The notes below the pieces were generated by a model. It had not been told where the DNA came from. It ran no database searches and worked only from the letters and a program-made list of their open reading frames with translations. Made by a program: the position numbers and the translations under genes. 64,000 nucleotides of DNA, taken from the NCBI GenBank assembly GCA_002733205.1, contig NVUW01000003.1, forward strand, positions 248,001 through 312,000, read 5' to 3'. Each line of letters starts with the position of its first letter. Position 1 is the first letter of the stretch. Source of the DNA: Thalassobium sp. (GTDB taxonomy: Bacteria; Pseudomonadota; Gammaproteobacteria; Pseudomonadales; Oceanobacteraceae). This document shows, piece after piece, positions 47,611 through 55,566 of the stretch.

Positions 47611-48273
47611 GTGAAAAAATTTCTGATTACTCTATCACTTCTGGCCATTGCAGCGACCGCTGCTGCGATTGAAAAACGCTACGTTACCGATACCCTGTGG
47701 CTGCAACTGCGCTCAGGCCCAAGCCAGGAATTCCGCATTCTGAAAGCTCTGCCGAGTGGCGAGCATCTGATTTTTATCGAAGAAGATGCCGAAACCGGTT
47801 ACACCAAAGTACAAACCGATAAAGGTGTTGAAGGTTACGTCTTAACCCGATTCCTGGAAATGGAACCCATCGCCAAAGAAAAATTAATTCTGGCGAACCG
47901 TGAGCTGGATAAAGTAAAAGCCGAACTGGAAACCACCAAAACCCAGCGTGCTGAATTCCAGAGTGAAGTGGAAAAACTGAAAGCCGACCGCTCCGGTCTT
48001 GGCCGTGAAAACGGCGATCTGGAAAAAGAACTGGAACGCATCAAAAGCATTTCGGCCAATGCCCTGGCGCTGGACGAAAAATCGAAAAAGCTGACCATGC
48101 GCAACCAAGAGCTGGAAATTCAGGTGGAAGCACTGACCGCTGAAAATGCGCAAATGCACGACAACCGTCAGCAAACCTTTATTCTGTATGGCGGCGCGCT
48201 GGTGATTATCGGCATCCTTGCCGGCCTTATCCTGCCGTCGATCCGGGGTAAACGCAGCAGCGGCTGGTCGTAA
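47611..48273 (+). CDS. YgiM-like SH3-domain membrane protein
   Basis: This 220-residue protein is of the TIGR04211/YgiM type. A signal peptide (about residues 1-19, MKKFLITLSLLAIAATAAA) is followed by a bacterial SH3 domain (about 22-86; YVTDTLWLQLRSGPSQEFRI), a coiled coil (about 90-185) and a C-terminal transmembrane helix (about 188-208) with a basic end. It probably sits in the inner membrane facing the periplasm and binds peptidoglycan-type ligands; its role is unclear. The start is GTG with AAGG nine bases upstream. It ends in a good terminator. Confidence 0.88.
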   Translation: MKKFLITLSLLAIAATAAAIEKRYVTDTLWLQLRSGPSQEFRILKALPSGEHLIFIEEDAETGYTKVQTDKGVEGYVLTRFLEMEPIAKEKLILANRELDKVKAELETTKTQRAEFQSEVEKLKADRSGLGRENGDLEKELERIKSISANALALDEKSKKLTMRNQELEIQVEALTAENAQMHDNRQQTFILYGGALVIIGILAGLILPSIRGKRSSGWS

Positions 48274-48285
48274 GGTTCAGCCAAC

Positions 48286-48316
48286 AAAAGGGAGCCCAGG
48301 CTCCCTTTTTTATTTT
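48286..48316 (+). terminator. Intrinsic terminator after the YgiM-like gene
   Basis: AAAAGGGAGCC-CA-GGCTCCCTTTTTT: a 7-bp GC stem with a two-base loop plus flanking A and T runs, 16 bases after the stop codon and between convergent genes. Confidence 0.9.
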
Positions 48317-48328
48317 GCAGATCAGCGT

Positions 48329-48619
48329 TTAATCTGCCTCAGCGTCAAGCTCGCAATGCCCAAGAGACGCGTCCGGCGCAATCGTGTCACGCAACAGCCG
48401 CTTTAATTCGGCAACCTCAGGGAAACCATGATTTTCTTTTCGGTCCCACAGACACTGGTCATTCGCCCAGACCTGAAACTGCCCGGATTCACCGACCACC
48501 AATTCGATGGCTGAAAGCCTGCCCTGAAAGGTCGAGAACAGCTCTTGCGCATACCAACCCGAACGCAATGCCCACTTACAGCCTTCACAAAATACGATTC
48601 TTACTTTAGCTTTAGCCAA
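48329..48619 (-). CDS. SelT/SelW/SelH (Rdx) family thioredoxin-like protein
   Basis: This protein of about 96 residues begins AKAKVRIVFCEGCKWALRSG with the redox motif CxxC (CEGC), both cysteines, where animal SelW has selenocysteine. The family pattern QELFSTFQGRLSAIELV, then WDRKENHGFPEVAELKRLLRD, is clear. It is likely a small cytoplasmic redox protein of unknown substrate. The start is uncertain: no ATG is in frame. A TTG at 48619 with GAGG about nine bases upstream fits the family N-terminus best; a farther TTG at 48649 adds ten residues. Confidence 0.82.
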   Translation of the reverse strand: MAKAKVRIVFCEGCKWALRSGWYAQELFSTFQGRLSAIELVVGESGQFQVWANDQCLWDRKENHGFPEVAELKRLLRDTIAPDASLGHCELDAEAD

Positions 48620-48692
48620 AAGCCCGACCTCATATGAACCATTTAACAAAACCCGGCACTAAACCGGATACTTTTTCCCGCGGAGATCATTG

Positions 48693-49301
48693 ATGCAACG
48701 ACTGATAAAAACAACCCTGCAAAGCGCCGCTCTGAGCCTGTCTGTACTGCTGGCACCGCTGAGCCTGCAGGCTGAAGAAGCAGCCGCCGATAACGTTCAT
48801 GTACTGATGAAGACCACCGCCGGCGAAATTGAGCTGGAACTCGACCGCAGCAAAGCGCCAGTCAGCGTCGATAATTTTTTAACCTACGTTGAAAGCAAGC
48901 ATTACGACGGCACCATTTTTCACCGTGTTATCCGCGACTTTATGATTCAGGGCGGTGGCTTCGGTGCGGATATGCGCCAGAAAGCAACCCTGCCACCGAT
49001 TAAAAACGAAGCTGAAAATGGTCTGAAAAACACCCGTGGCAGCATCGCGATGGCACGCACCAGCGTGATCGACAGTGCAACCAGCCAATTTTTCATCAAC
49101 GTAAAAGACAATAATTTTCTTGATCATGGCAGCCGTGACTTTGGTTACGCGGTGTTCGGTAAAGTCGTTAAAGGCATGGACGTGGTCGATGCCATCGCCA
49201 TCAGCCCGACCGGCGCCCGCGACATCCCACGCGAGACCATTCTGATTGAATCCGTCAGTGTCATCAGTGATGAGAGCAAAGCGACCGCTACTGCGGAATA
49301 A
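48693..49301 (+). CDS. ppiA: Periplasmic peptidyl-prolyl cis-trans isomerase (cyclophilin)
   Basis: This protein of about 202 residues has a signal peptide ([20 protein letters not shown], cut after about SLQA) and a cyclophilin domain with [15 protein letters not shown] (catalytic Arg, Phe and Gln), [20 protein letters not shown] and [19 protein letters not shown]. It should isomerise Xaa-Pro bonds in the periplasm. The typical cyclophilin Trp of the drug site is absent, as in bacterial PpiA. I use ATG at 48693 with a GGAG site; a TTG lies directly before it. A strong GC hairpin follows the stop. Confidence 0.92.
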   Translation: MQRLIKTTLQSAALSLSVLLAPLSLQAEEAAADNVHVLMKTTAGEIELELDRSKAPVSVDNFLTYVESKHYDGTIFHRVIRDFMIQGGGFGADMRQKATLPPIKNEAENGLKNTRGSIAMARTSVIDSATSQFFINVKDNNFLDHGSRDFGYAVFGKVVKGMDVVDAIAISPTGARDIPRETILIESVSVISDESKATATAE

Positions 49302-49324
49302 CGCGACCTCAGAGCCACCCTCGC

Positions 49325-49345
49325 GGTGTCCGGGCCCCGGACACC
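49325..49345 (+). repeat. Strong GC hairpin after ppiA
   Basis: GGTGTCCGG-GCC-CCGGACACC is a perfect 9-bp stem 24 bases after the ppiA stop. There is no T-run, so it is not a standard intrinsic terminator; it may protect the 3' end of the mRNA. Confidence 0.6.
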
Positions 49346-49552
49346 AGACATTAAGGCACTTCTGAATCATTCAGTGTCCACTACGGTCAGCGCGGCAGAA
49401 ACCGGTCGTCACGCGAATCAGCAACAGCACCATAAGAGCGAACATTTCAGTTATCATGAGCGGATAATACGTGAGCCGTACACTGTTCGTTTGCCACAGA
49501 CTGGCGATAAAATAGTGCCTGCCTAACACCTCTTTACGCCCTGAGAATTATT

Positions 49553-51682
49553 GTGTCTTCCAGCTCATCTGACCATGCTGATCACAGCCTTTTAAACCGT
49601 GACACTTCAGACAAAACGCCTTCAGGCCACACGTCCGATAACTGCACGCTGGCGGCACCGGAGTTGCAGTGGAGCAACGATGGCCTGCCCGTATCGCGGG
49701 AATTCAATGACCCGTATTTTTCCGTGGAAAATGGTCTGGAAGAAAGCCGTCATGTGTTTTTGCAGAACAATGGCCTGCCGCACCGCTGGCATGACTGGCA
49801 GGGCGATTTCAGCATTATAGAAACCGGCTTCGGCACCGGACTGAACTTCCTGATGACCTGGGAAAGCTGGCGACACGCCGAAAAGAACGACAGCGCCTGG
49901 CTGCACTTCAGCAGTATTGAAAAATTTCCGCTAACCCTGCAGCAACTGCGGCAAGCTCTGGCCTTATGGCCGCAACTCAGCGAATACAGCGCCTTACTGT
50001 TTGAACAATACCCGTTACCGGTAGCTGGCTTTCATCGCCTGAGCTGGCCGCAAGAACGTATTTCCCTGACGCTGATTTTTGCCGATGTTGAAGATGCCCT
50101 GCCACAGTTAAGCGGGCCGGTACACGCCTGGTATCTGGATGGGTTTGCCCCGGCCAAGAACCCACAGATGTGGTCCGAAGGGTTGTTCAGCGGTATGCGC
50201 CGTTTAAGCCAGCGCCAACCCTTACAATATGGCGGAGAGCAACCCGCCAGCGTCGCAACCTTTACCTCCGCCGGTTTTGTGCGCCGCGGCCTGCTCGGAG
50301 CCGGATTTAACGTCAAACGCGTGCCCGGCTATGGCCGCAAGCGTGAAATGCTGGCTGGCTGTTTTAATCGTCGCCAGGGGCCGGAACTGACACCGGTTCA
50401 TCAACATAAGCCCTGGCTCTTAAACGAAACAACCAACCTGCCACCTGCGCAGATTACCATTATCGGGGCCGGTCTGGCGGGCGCAACGACCGCGCGGGCG
50501 CTGGCAGAACGTGGCCTTAAAGTGCGCGTCATTGATGCCAACGGTATCGCCCGCCAGGCTTCGGGCAACCCCCAGGGCGGCTTGTACGTAAAACTCGCCG
50601 CTGGCGACAACGCCATTCATACCGACTTTTATCTGGCCGCGTTTCAATATGCCCTGCCTTATATGCGCCGCTATTTAGGACCCGGTGATGGCGACAGCCA
50701 TAACCCGTATTGGTCGCAATGCGGTGTATTGCAGTTGGCGTATGACGATAAAGAAACCCAGCGTCAGCACAAATTCAGCCAGACCCGCCCCCTGCCGCAG
50801 GAACTGGTTCGCACACTGACACAGGAACAGGCCTCGGTCATCGCCGGCAATCCACAAAACAGCGGCGGGCTGTTTTTCCCGCAGGCAGGCTGGGTCAGTC
50901 CGGCAGAGCTGTGCCGTGTATTACTGCAACACGACAACATTAGCTTTGAACAACGGACCGTCGATGCGCTGGAAGCCACCCCACAAGGCTGGCGCCTGCA
51001 CAGTACAGAAGGTGCCCTGGACAGCCGCCAGCTGGTCCTCGCCTGCGCGGCGGCGGCCAGAACGCTGCTACCAGCAGCCTACCTGCCGCTGAAACAGATT
51101 CGCGGTCAGCTCAGCTATCTGAACGCCGAACAAACACCGCCGCTCAACACCGTGCTTTGCGGTCGCAGCTATATGGCACCGGCCCGAAATCAACGCCTGT
51201 GCCTGGGGGCAACCTATAACCTGCGTGATGATGAAACCGCACTGCGTCACAGCGATCATCAGGCCAACCTCAATCACCTGCCCGATTTCGGCCCGCAGTG
51301 GCAGGCTTTAAATGAACAACAGGGAATGTCTGCCATCCTGGGGGGCCGGGTCGGCTTCCGCTGTACCACTCCGGATTACCTGCCGATGGTGGGTGCGGTA
51401 CCGCACAGCCAGGCGTTTGTCCGCAGCTTTGGCGGACTGGTACGCAATGCCAAACGCATTCCGGCCAAAACAGCGCCACACTATCCGGGGCTCTGGCTGA
51501 ATATTGGTCATGGCTCACGCGGCCTGGCTTCTGCCCCGCTGTGCGCAGAATTACTGGCCCAACAGATTGTCGGCGCTCCTCTGCCGGTCGCACTGGATGT
51601 GGCCGAAGCCTTATGGCCGGGACGTTTTTTACTGCGGGATATGGTGCGGCGCAAATTGCCGCAGGAACTCACTCAGAACTGA
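49553..51682 (+). CDS. mnmC: Bifunctional tRNA modification enzyme MnmC
   Basis: This 709-residue enzyme finishes the mnm5s2U34 modification of tRNA. The N-terminal methyltransferase (about 35-265) has VSREFNDPYFSVENGLEESR and ETGFGTGLNFL (SAM site). The C-terminal FAD oxidase (about 300-700) has ITIIGAGLAGATTARALAER and QASGNPQGGLYVKL. The first step removes carboxymethyl with FAD and the second methylates. The only plausible start is GTG at 49553, which leaves a low-complexity 37-residue lead (SSSSSDHADHS) before the family begins; no ATG is available. A GAG-type ribosome-binding site is weak. Confidence 0.94.
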   Translation: MSSSSSDHADHSLLNRDTSDKTPSGHTSDNCTLAAPELQWSNDGLPVSREFNDPYFSVENGLEESRHVFLQNNGLPHRWHDWQGDFSIIETGFGTGLNFLMTWESWRHAEKNDSAWLHFSSIEKFPLTLQQLRQALALWPQLSEYSALLFEQYPLPVAGFHRLSWPQERISLTLIFADVEDALPQLSGPVHAWYLDGFAPAKNPQMWSEGLFSGMRRLSQRQPLQYGGEQPASVATFTSAGFVRRGLLGAGFNVKRVPGYGRKREMLAGCFNRRQGPELTPVHQHKPWLLNETTNLPPAQITIIGAGLAGATTARALAERGLKVRVIDANGIARQASGNPQGGLYVKLAAGDNAIHTDFYLAAFQYALPYMRRYLGPGDGDSHNPYWSQCGVLQLAYDDKETQRQHKFSQTRPLPQELVRTLTQEQASVIAGNPQNSGGLFFPQAGWVSPAELCRVLLQHDNISFEQRTVDALEATPQGWRLHSTEGALDSRQLVLACAAAARTLLPAAYLPLKQIRGQLSYLNAEQTPPLNTVLCGRSYMAPARNQRLCLGATYNLRDDETALRHSDHQANLNHLPDFGPQWQALNEQQGMSAILGGRVGFRCTTPDYLPMVGAVPHSQAFVRSFGGLVRNAKRIPAKTAPHYPGLWLNIGHGSRGLASAPLCAELLAQQIVGAPLPVALDVAEALWPGRFLLRDMVRRKLPQELTQN

Positions 51683-51694
51683 GGAGGAATAACA

Positions 51695-51892
51695 TCAGAC
51701 AACGCGCTTGATGCGCTTGCGCCGCTCGGCTTCGAGCTTTGCCTGCTCAGCATCTTCGCGTATCTGACGCATGGCGGCGGCAAGCTCGGCACAGCAACGG
51801 CGGACTTCGGCCAGCTGAGCCTTCATCTCATCAATATCACCAATGGCGCTGCGCAGGCGTCGTTTCAGTTGTTGTTGCTTGAGATCATCCAT
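51695..51892 (-). CDS. Small coiled-coil hypothetical protein
   Basis: About 65 residues, nearly all helical and charged: MDDLKQQQLKRRLRSAIGDI, then a heptad-like run with ELAAAMRQIREDAEQAKLEA and a basic end (RRKRIKRVV). I do not recognise the family. It overlaps the YheU-like gene by eight bases in another frame and ends a three-gene minus-strand unit. A start seven codons earlier at 51913 is open but has no ribosome-binding site. The function is unknown; a small structural or nucleic-acid-binding role would fit the charge but is not supported further. Confidence 0.6.
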   Translation of the reverse strand: MDDLKQQQLKRRLRSAIGDIDEMKAQLAEVRRCCAELAAAMRQIREDAEQAKLEAERRKRIKRVV

Positions 51893-52226
51893 TGTCACCA
51901 CCAGACCAGCCATGACTGCGTAATACGCGTGTCATTTCAATGTGGCAGGTCTGCTGAATGGGGTCAAACAAAAGTATGGCACTGCCATCGGCCAACTGCG
52001 CCTTAACCTGGGCTTTTTTATCGGCCAGGCTTACGTCGTAATCGCCGTAATCCGTGCCTTCACGGCAGACAAAGTCTTCCAGAATGGCGTCCAGTGCCTC
52101 GGCACTCAGACGCTGGTAAGGAATTGCCAGCACCCCTTCCTGCGGCGCATCTTCACCGTAAGGAGCATCTTCGCAAGAAGTACTGGTGTAGCCGTGGTCA
52201 TCAGACGGTACGGAATCAGATGGCAA
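51885..52226 (-). CDS. yheU: YheU-family (UPF0270) protein with an N-terminal extension
   Basis: Residues from about 32 match E. coli YheU: LAIPYQRLSAEALDAILEDF followed by REGTDYGDYDVSLADKKAQV. YheU is a small protein of unknown function. The open frame begins with TTG at 52226, preceded by GGAGG at six bases, a good ribosome-binding site, and overlaps the upstream gene by 11 bases. That adds 31 polar residues (SDSVPSDDHGYTSTSCEDAP and more) not found in YheU. A GTG at 52133 would give the usual length but its ribosome-binding site is too close. Which start is used is open. Confidence 0.75.
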   Translation of the reverse strand: MPSDSVPSDDHGYTSTSCEDAPYGEDAPQEGVLAIPYQRLSAEALDAILEDFVCREGTDYGDYDVSLADKKAQVKAQLADGSAILLFDPIQQTCHIEMTRVLRSHGWSGGDNG

Positions 52227-52659
52227 AACCCGCCTCCCGTTCCCACTCGCAGCTCATACGCAAATCGGCATCCGAAGGCACATGGCCCTGATCGGTATTC
52301 CAGTTAAAGGTGTGCTTACCGGATAACTCGGTTTCCAGATGCACCGTGGCTGATACCCAGTACATGCTTTTCAGCAGAGTCTCAAACTGGCGCAGCCAAT
52401 GTTCCCACTCATACTCCACCGCTTTATAAGAAGCCGCAAAGTGAATTAACTGAGTGTGATAGGTGCCGCTGAAGACATCATCACCGGGCATTGAGAACAT
52501 TTCCCGGCACAGCAGTGACCAATCATCATCAACACCCAGAGGCAACGATTGAATGGCACTCCAGTTGGCACGACGATGAAGACGGGCGCTGAACTCATCC
52601 GTGGCCGGAATATGGCGGATCACGCCGTAAACGATGGATTCCTGATCGAATTGTGACAC
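52216..52659 (-). CDS. Hypothetical protein, 147 residues
   Basis: The protein begins SQFDQESIVYGVIRHIPATD and includes LPLGVDDDWSLLCREMFSMP and AVEYEWEHWLRQFETLLKSM; it has many Trp and acidic residues, no signal peptide and no membrane segment. I do not recognise it. The start is GTG at 52659 with AAGGA six bases upstream. It leads a minus-strand unit with the YheU-like and coiled-coil genes, downstream of the phaC terminator. The Trp-rich, acidic makeup is reminiscent of some immunity or adaptor proteins, but nothing in the context supports such a role. Confidence 0.65.
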   Translation of the reverse strand: MSQFDQESIVYGVIRHIPATDEFSARLHRRANWSAIQSLPLGVDDDWSLLCREMFSMPGDDVFSGTYHTQLIHFAASYKAVEYEWEHWLRQFETLLKSMYWVSATVHLETELSGKHTFNWNTDQGHVPSDADLRMSCEWEREAGFAI

Positions 52660-52713
52660 GCAAAATCCTTACAACTGAATGCTGCGGCCATCATAGCGGA
52701 ATTATAGAAAAAC

Positions 52714-52741
52714 AAAAACGGCGCCTGAGCGCCGTTTTTGT
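52714..52741 (-). terminator. Intrinsic terminator after phaC
   Basis: ACGGCGC-TCAG-GCGCCGT on the minus strand with flanking AAAAA and TTTTT forms a strong, possibly bidirectional terminator, 21 bases after the phaC stop. Confidence 0.92.
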
Positions 52742-52761
52742 GAGCCAGTAATCAGTGATGA

Positions 52762-54561
52762 TTACTTATGCAGCACATCGATGATGCGTTGCTTAACATA
52801 ACGCCCCGGAGCGTCTTCGATAACGGCGAGCTTACCAGAACCCGGCTGACGGGCTTCGGTCTGTTCCGTGCCCCCCTGAGTCATAGTCCACTGCTGCCAA
52901 TCGAGCCACCAGGAGCCGTCATGCTGTTCGGCATTCCGATACCATTCTTCCGGATCCTGCGGTAATGCTTCGTTTGTCCAGTAGCCGTACTTATTGGCCG
53001 ACGGCGGATTAACCACACCGGCAATATGTCCGGAACCACCCAATACAAAGCGATTTTTACCGCCCATAAGCAAGGGGCCTTTGTAGGTTCCCTGCCACAG
53101 CGCAATATGATCCTGAGCGGTAGACAGAAAATAAGTCGGGATGCTGATCGCACTCAGGTCGATTTTCTGACCATCTAATTCCAGCGCATTTTTTTGTACC
53201 AGTTTATTATCCAGGTACATATTACGCAGATAGAAAGAATGCATGGTGGATGGCAAATTGGTGCTGTCGGTATTCCAGTACAACAGATCAAAAGCGGCCG
53301 GACGTTCACCCTTCAGATAGTTGTTAATAAAGAATGACCAGAACAGATCATTTTCCCGCAGCGTATTAAAACTGAAGGCCATTTGCCGGCCATCGTAATA
53401 GCCGAGTAAATTCATCTGTTTTTCCAGGGCAGAAATAGCCGTCTCATTGATAAAGACGCCAATTTCACCTGGCTGAGAAAAATCGGTCAGAGTGGCCAGA
53501 AACGTTGCCGACTTAATCGGTTCTTGTTTCTTTTTCTTCAGGTAAGCCAGCGTTGCCGCCAGCAGAGTACCGCCCAGACAGTAGCCGATGGCGTTCACTT
53601 CTTTCTCGCCGGTTGCCTGCTCAATGGCATCCAGCGCTGCAATCGGGCCTTCGAGCATATAGTTGTCGAAGCCTTTAGCACGCAATGCCGGGCCCGGGTT
53701 GACCCAGGAAATACAGAAAACCGTATGTCCCTGATCCACCAGCCACTTCAGGTAAGAATTATTCTCGCGTAAATCGAGAATATAATATTTGTTAATAAAC
53801 GGAGGAATGACCAACAGCGGACGCTGATAGGTTTTTTCTGTCGTCGGGGTGTACTGGATCAGCTGAATCAGATCATTCTGATAAATAACCTTACCTGGCG
53901 TTGTTGCCAGATTACGGCCAACCTGAAACGCACTGGTATCGGTCATGGCAACGTTAAGCGAACCCTTAACACTGGCTTCCAGATCTTCGCCCAGCTGTTC
54001 CATTCCGGCATAAAGATTGGCACCGCCGCTTTCCAGTGTTTTACGGATAACTTCGGGATTCAGTGCTGCAAAATTGGTAGGCGCCAGGGCATTAACGTAC
54101 TGACGTACGAAATACTCTACTTTCTGATGTGCGTGCTCGCTGATGCCATCGGTGTCTTTTACCATCTGCATCAGGGTACTGCCCTGCAACAGATATAATT
54201 GTTTGATGAAATCAAACAGTGGATTCTCGCTCCACTGCGCATCTTTAAAACGTTTATCGCTTTTTTCCGGGGTAATAACCGGATCGACTTCCTTTCCTAA
54301 AAAGCGCAGAGCCGTGTGCTGATATAACTCCTGCTGTTTTTTCAGCAGCTCCATCTGATAGCCCATCAGCTTGCCGGGATTTTCCAGCATATGTTCGCCC
54401 AGCTCGCGAAACGCCTCACTGAAATCCGTCAGAACAGAAGCCGCCGGATCATCTGCGGTTGTTGGCTGGTTCACTGCTTTTTCCAGCAAGCGTCCATACT
54501 GCTCTGCCACACGGGTGGTCATATCATAAAAATCACTAACGGCTGTTTCTATGCTTTCCAT
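52762..54561 (-). CDS. phaC: Class I poly(3-hydroxyalkanoate) synthase
   Basis: This protein of about 599 residues polymerises (R)-3-hydroxyacyl-CoA into PHA storage granules. It has the N-terminal PhaC domain, the lipase-like box GYCLGGTLLA with the catalytic Cys, and YFLSTAQDHIALWQGTYKGP with the catalytic Asp; GGSGHIAGVVNPP carries the His. Size and single-subunit form point to class I (short-chain monomers). I start at ATG 54561 (MESIETAVSDF) with AGGA nine bases upstream. The first ATG of the open frame (54615) lies inside the phasin terminator and is unlikely. phaA and phaB are not in the window. Confidence 0.95.
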   Translation of the reverse strand: MESIETAVSDFYDMTTRVAEQYGRLLEKAVNQPTTADDPAASVLTDFSEAFRELGEHMLENPGKLMGYQMELLKKQQELYQHTALRFLGKEVDPVITPEKSDKRFKDAQWSENPLFDFIKQLYLLQGSTLMQMVKDTDGISEHAHQKVEYFVRQYVNALAPTNFAALNPEVIRKTLESGGANLYAGMEQLGEDLEASVKGSLNVAMTDTSAFQVGRNLATTPGKVIYQNDLIQLIQYTPTTEKTYQRPLLVIPPFINKYYILDLRENNSYLKWLVDQGHTVFCISWVNPGPALRAKGFDNYMLEGPIAALDAIEQATGEKEVNAIGYCLGGTLLAATLAYLKKKKQEPIKSATFLATLTDFSQPGEIGVFINETAISALEKQMNLLGYYDGRQMAFSFNTLRENDLFWSFFINNYLKGERPAAFDLLYWNTDSTNLPSTMHSFYLRNMYLDNKLVQKNALELDGQKIDLSAISIPTYFLSTAQDHIALWQGTYKGPLLMGGKNRFVLGGSGHIAGVVNPPSANKYGYWTNEALPQDPEEWYRNAEQHDGSWWLDWQQWTMTQGGTEQTEARQPGSGKLAVIEDAPGRYVKQRIIDVLHK

Positions 54562-54603
54562 TGGCATATTTCCTGTATTACCTGCATTCAGAAACGATTC
54601 AGC

Positions 54604-54627
54604 AAAAAAGGCCACCCGGAGGTGGCC
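54604..54627 (-). terminator. Intrinsic terminator after the phasin gene
   Basis: On the minus strand GGCCACC-TCCG-GGTGGCC followed by TTTTTT, 18 bases after the phasin stop. It separates high-level phasin transcription from phaC. Confidence 0.92.
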
Positions 54628-54644
54628 TTTTGTATCACAACAGA

Positions 54645-55037
54645 TCAGGCAGCTGATTTAGGTTTAGCAGCAGCTGGCTTGGCGGTCGTTGTTGAAGCGG
54701 CTGCGGTTGAGCGCGCTTCTTCCATGATGCCTTCAATCTGAGTTTTGAATTCCATCGCCATGTCAGAAAATGCTTTCGCATCGTCCATCACTTTTTTGTT
54801 CAGCGCAGAAGCCGTTTCTGCTTGAGTGGCGGTGAAAGAACGCATGCTTTCTGCATCTTTAACGTCAGCAGCTTTTTTCATCTGCTCAAGACCCATATCT
54901 GCATACGATTTAATGGCGTTCAGTTGGAACTCCGTCATTTTTTCCATGTTGTCGACAAACAGACTGTTAAATTTCGCCATGGGTGCGTACATGGTTTTAG
55001 CCTGCTCTGCGAATGCATTAAGAATATTCTCTTGCAT
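54645..55037 (-). CDS. phaP: Phasin family protein (PHA granule coat)
   Basis: This 130-residue helical protein begins MQENILNAFAEQAKTMYAPM and has the amphipathic phasin helices (NSLFVDNMEKMTEFQLNAIK, then AKAFSDMAMEFKTQIEGIME). The C-terminal 25 residues are an Ala/Lys/Pro-rich tail (TTTAKPAAAKPKSAA). Phasins cover PHA granules and set their number and size. It lies upstream of phaC but is cut off from it by a terminator. GAAGGAG precedes the ATG at a good distance, fitting the usual strong expression. Confidence 0.9.
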   Translation of the reverse strand: MQENILNAFAEQAKTMYAPMAKFNSLFVDNMEKMTEFQLNAIKSYADMGLEQMKKAADVKDAESMRSFTATQAETASALNKKVMDDAKAFSDMAMEFKTQIEGIMEEARSTAAASTTTAKPAAAKPKSAA

Positions 55038-55234
55038 AGTCTTGCTCCTTCAAAAGTCTAATAGCAGTTGGTGTAAATCTATACTAGGGCATTTTATCTT
55101 ACACTTAAATGACAGCATCGCATTCAGTGAAAAATTTATTGACTAATATCATCCTTTATCATGATCGATTTTCAGGGCGTCTAACAATGAGGTCAAACGC
55201 TGGCGTCAATTGCCCTAGAGCATTCACTTTAATC

Positions 55235-55495
55235 TTAACTGTTATTCTTATCAGAAGAAGATGACGATGCGCCGGACATCATACTCAGCATCATTTTCTG
55301 AAACTGACCCATGGCGTTCATGCCTTCATTAAACATCGGCTGATACAGACTCATGGCATCGTACCCCTCTTCACCGGATTTCATTTTTTCCAGCATGCTG
55401 GCAAAAAGTTCCTGCTGAAACTCCTGCACATCCGGTAATCCCATAGCACGGCGTAATTCTTCAGGCGTAAGATCAAAAGTGACATTAATTTTCAT
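55235..55495 (-). CDS. Small conserved protein next to the PHA genes (DUF6489-like)
   Basis: This 86-residue protein begins MKINVTFDLTPEELRRAMGL and continues PDVQEFQQELFASMLEKMKS; the TPEE-RR-x-GLPDV pattern resembles a small proteobacterial family that I believe is DUF6489. The middle is Met- and Gln-rich, and the tail is low in complexity (MMSGASSSSSDKNNS). The amphipathic, Met-rich character recalls phasins and granule-associated proteins, and the neighbours are a phasin and phaC, so a granule role is plausible but unproven. AGGGAA precedes its ATG. Confidence 0.7.
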   Translation of the reverse strand: MKINVTFDLTPEELRRAMGLPDVQEFQQELFASMLEKMKSGEEGYDAMSLYQPMFNEGMNAMGQFQKMMLSMMSGASSSSSDKNNS

Positions 55496-55566
55496 TGTTT
55501 ATTCCCTGTCGTTCTATATTGTCGTTCTGAGCTTTTTTTTATTGAGTATTCTGATATTTCAGCCCC

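Noticed and set aside
54562-54615. Upstream start of phaC at the first ATG
   Set aside because: This ATG sits in the phasin terminator hairpin; the ATG at 54561 has a ribosome-binding site and the family N-terminus.
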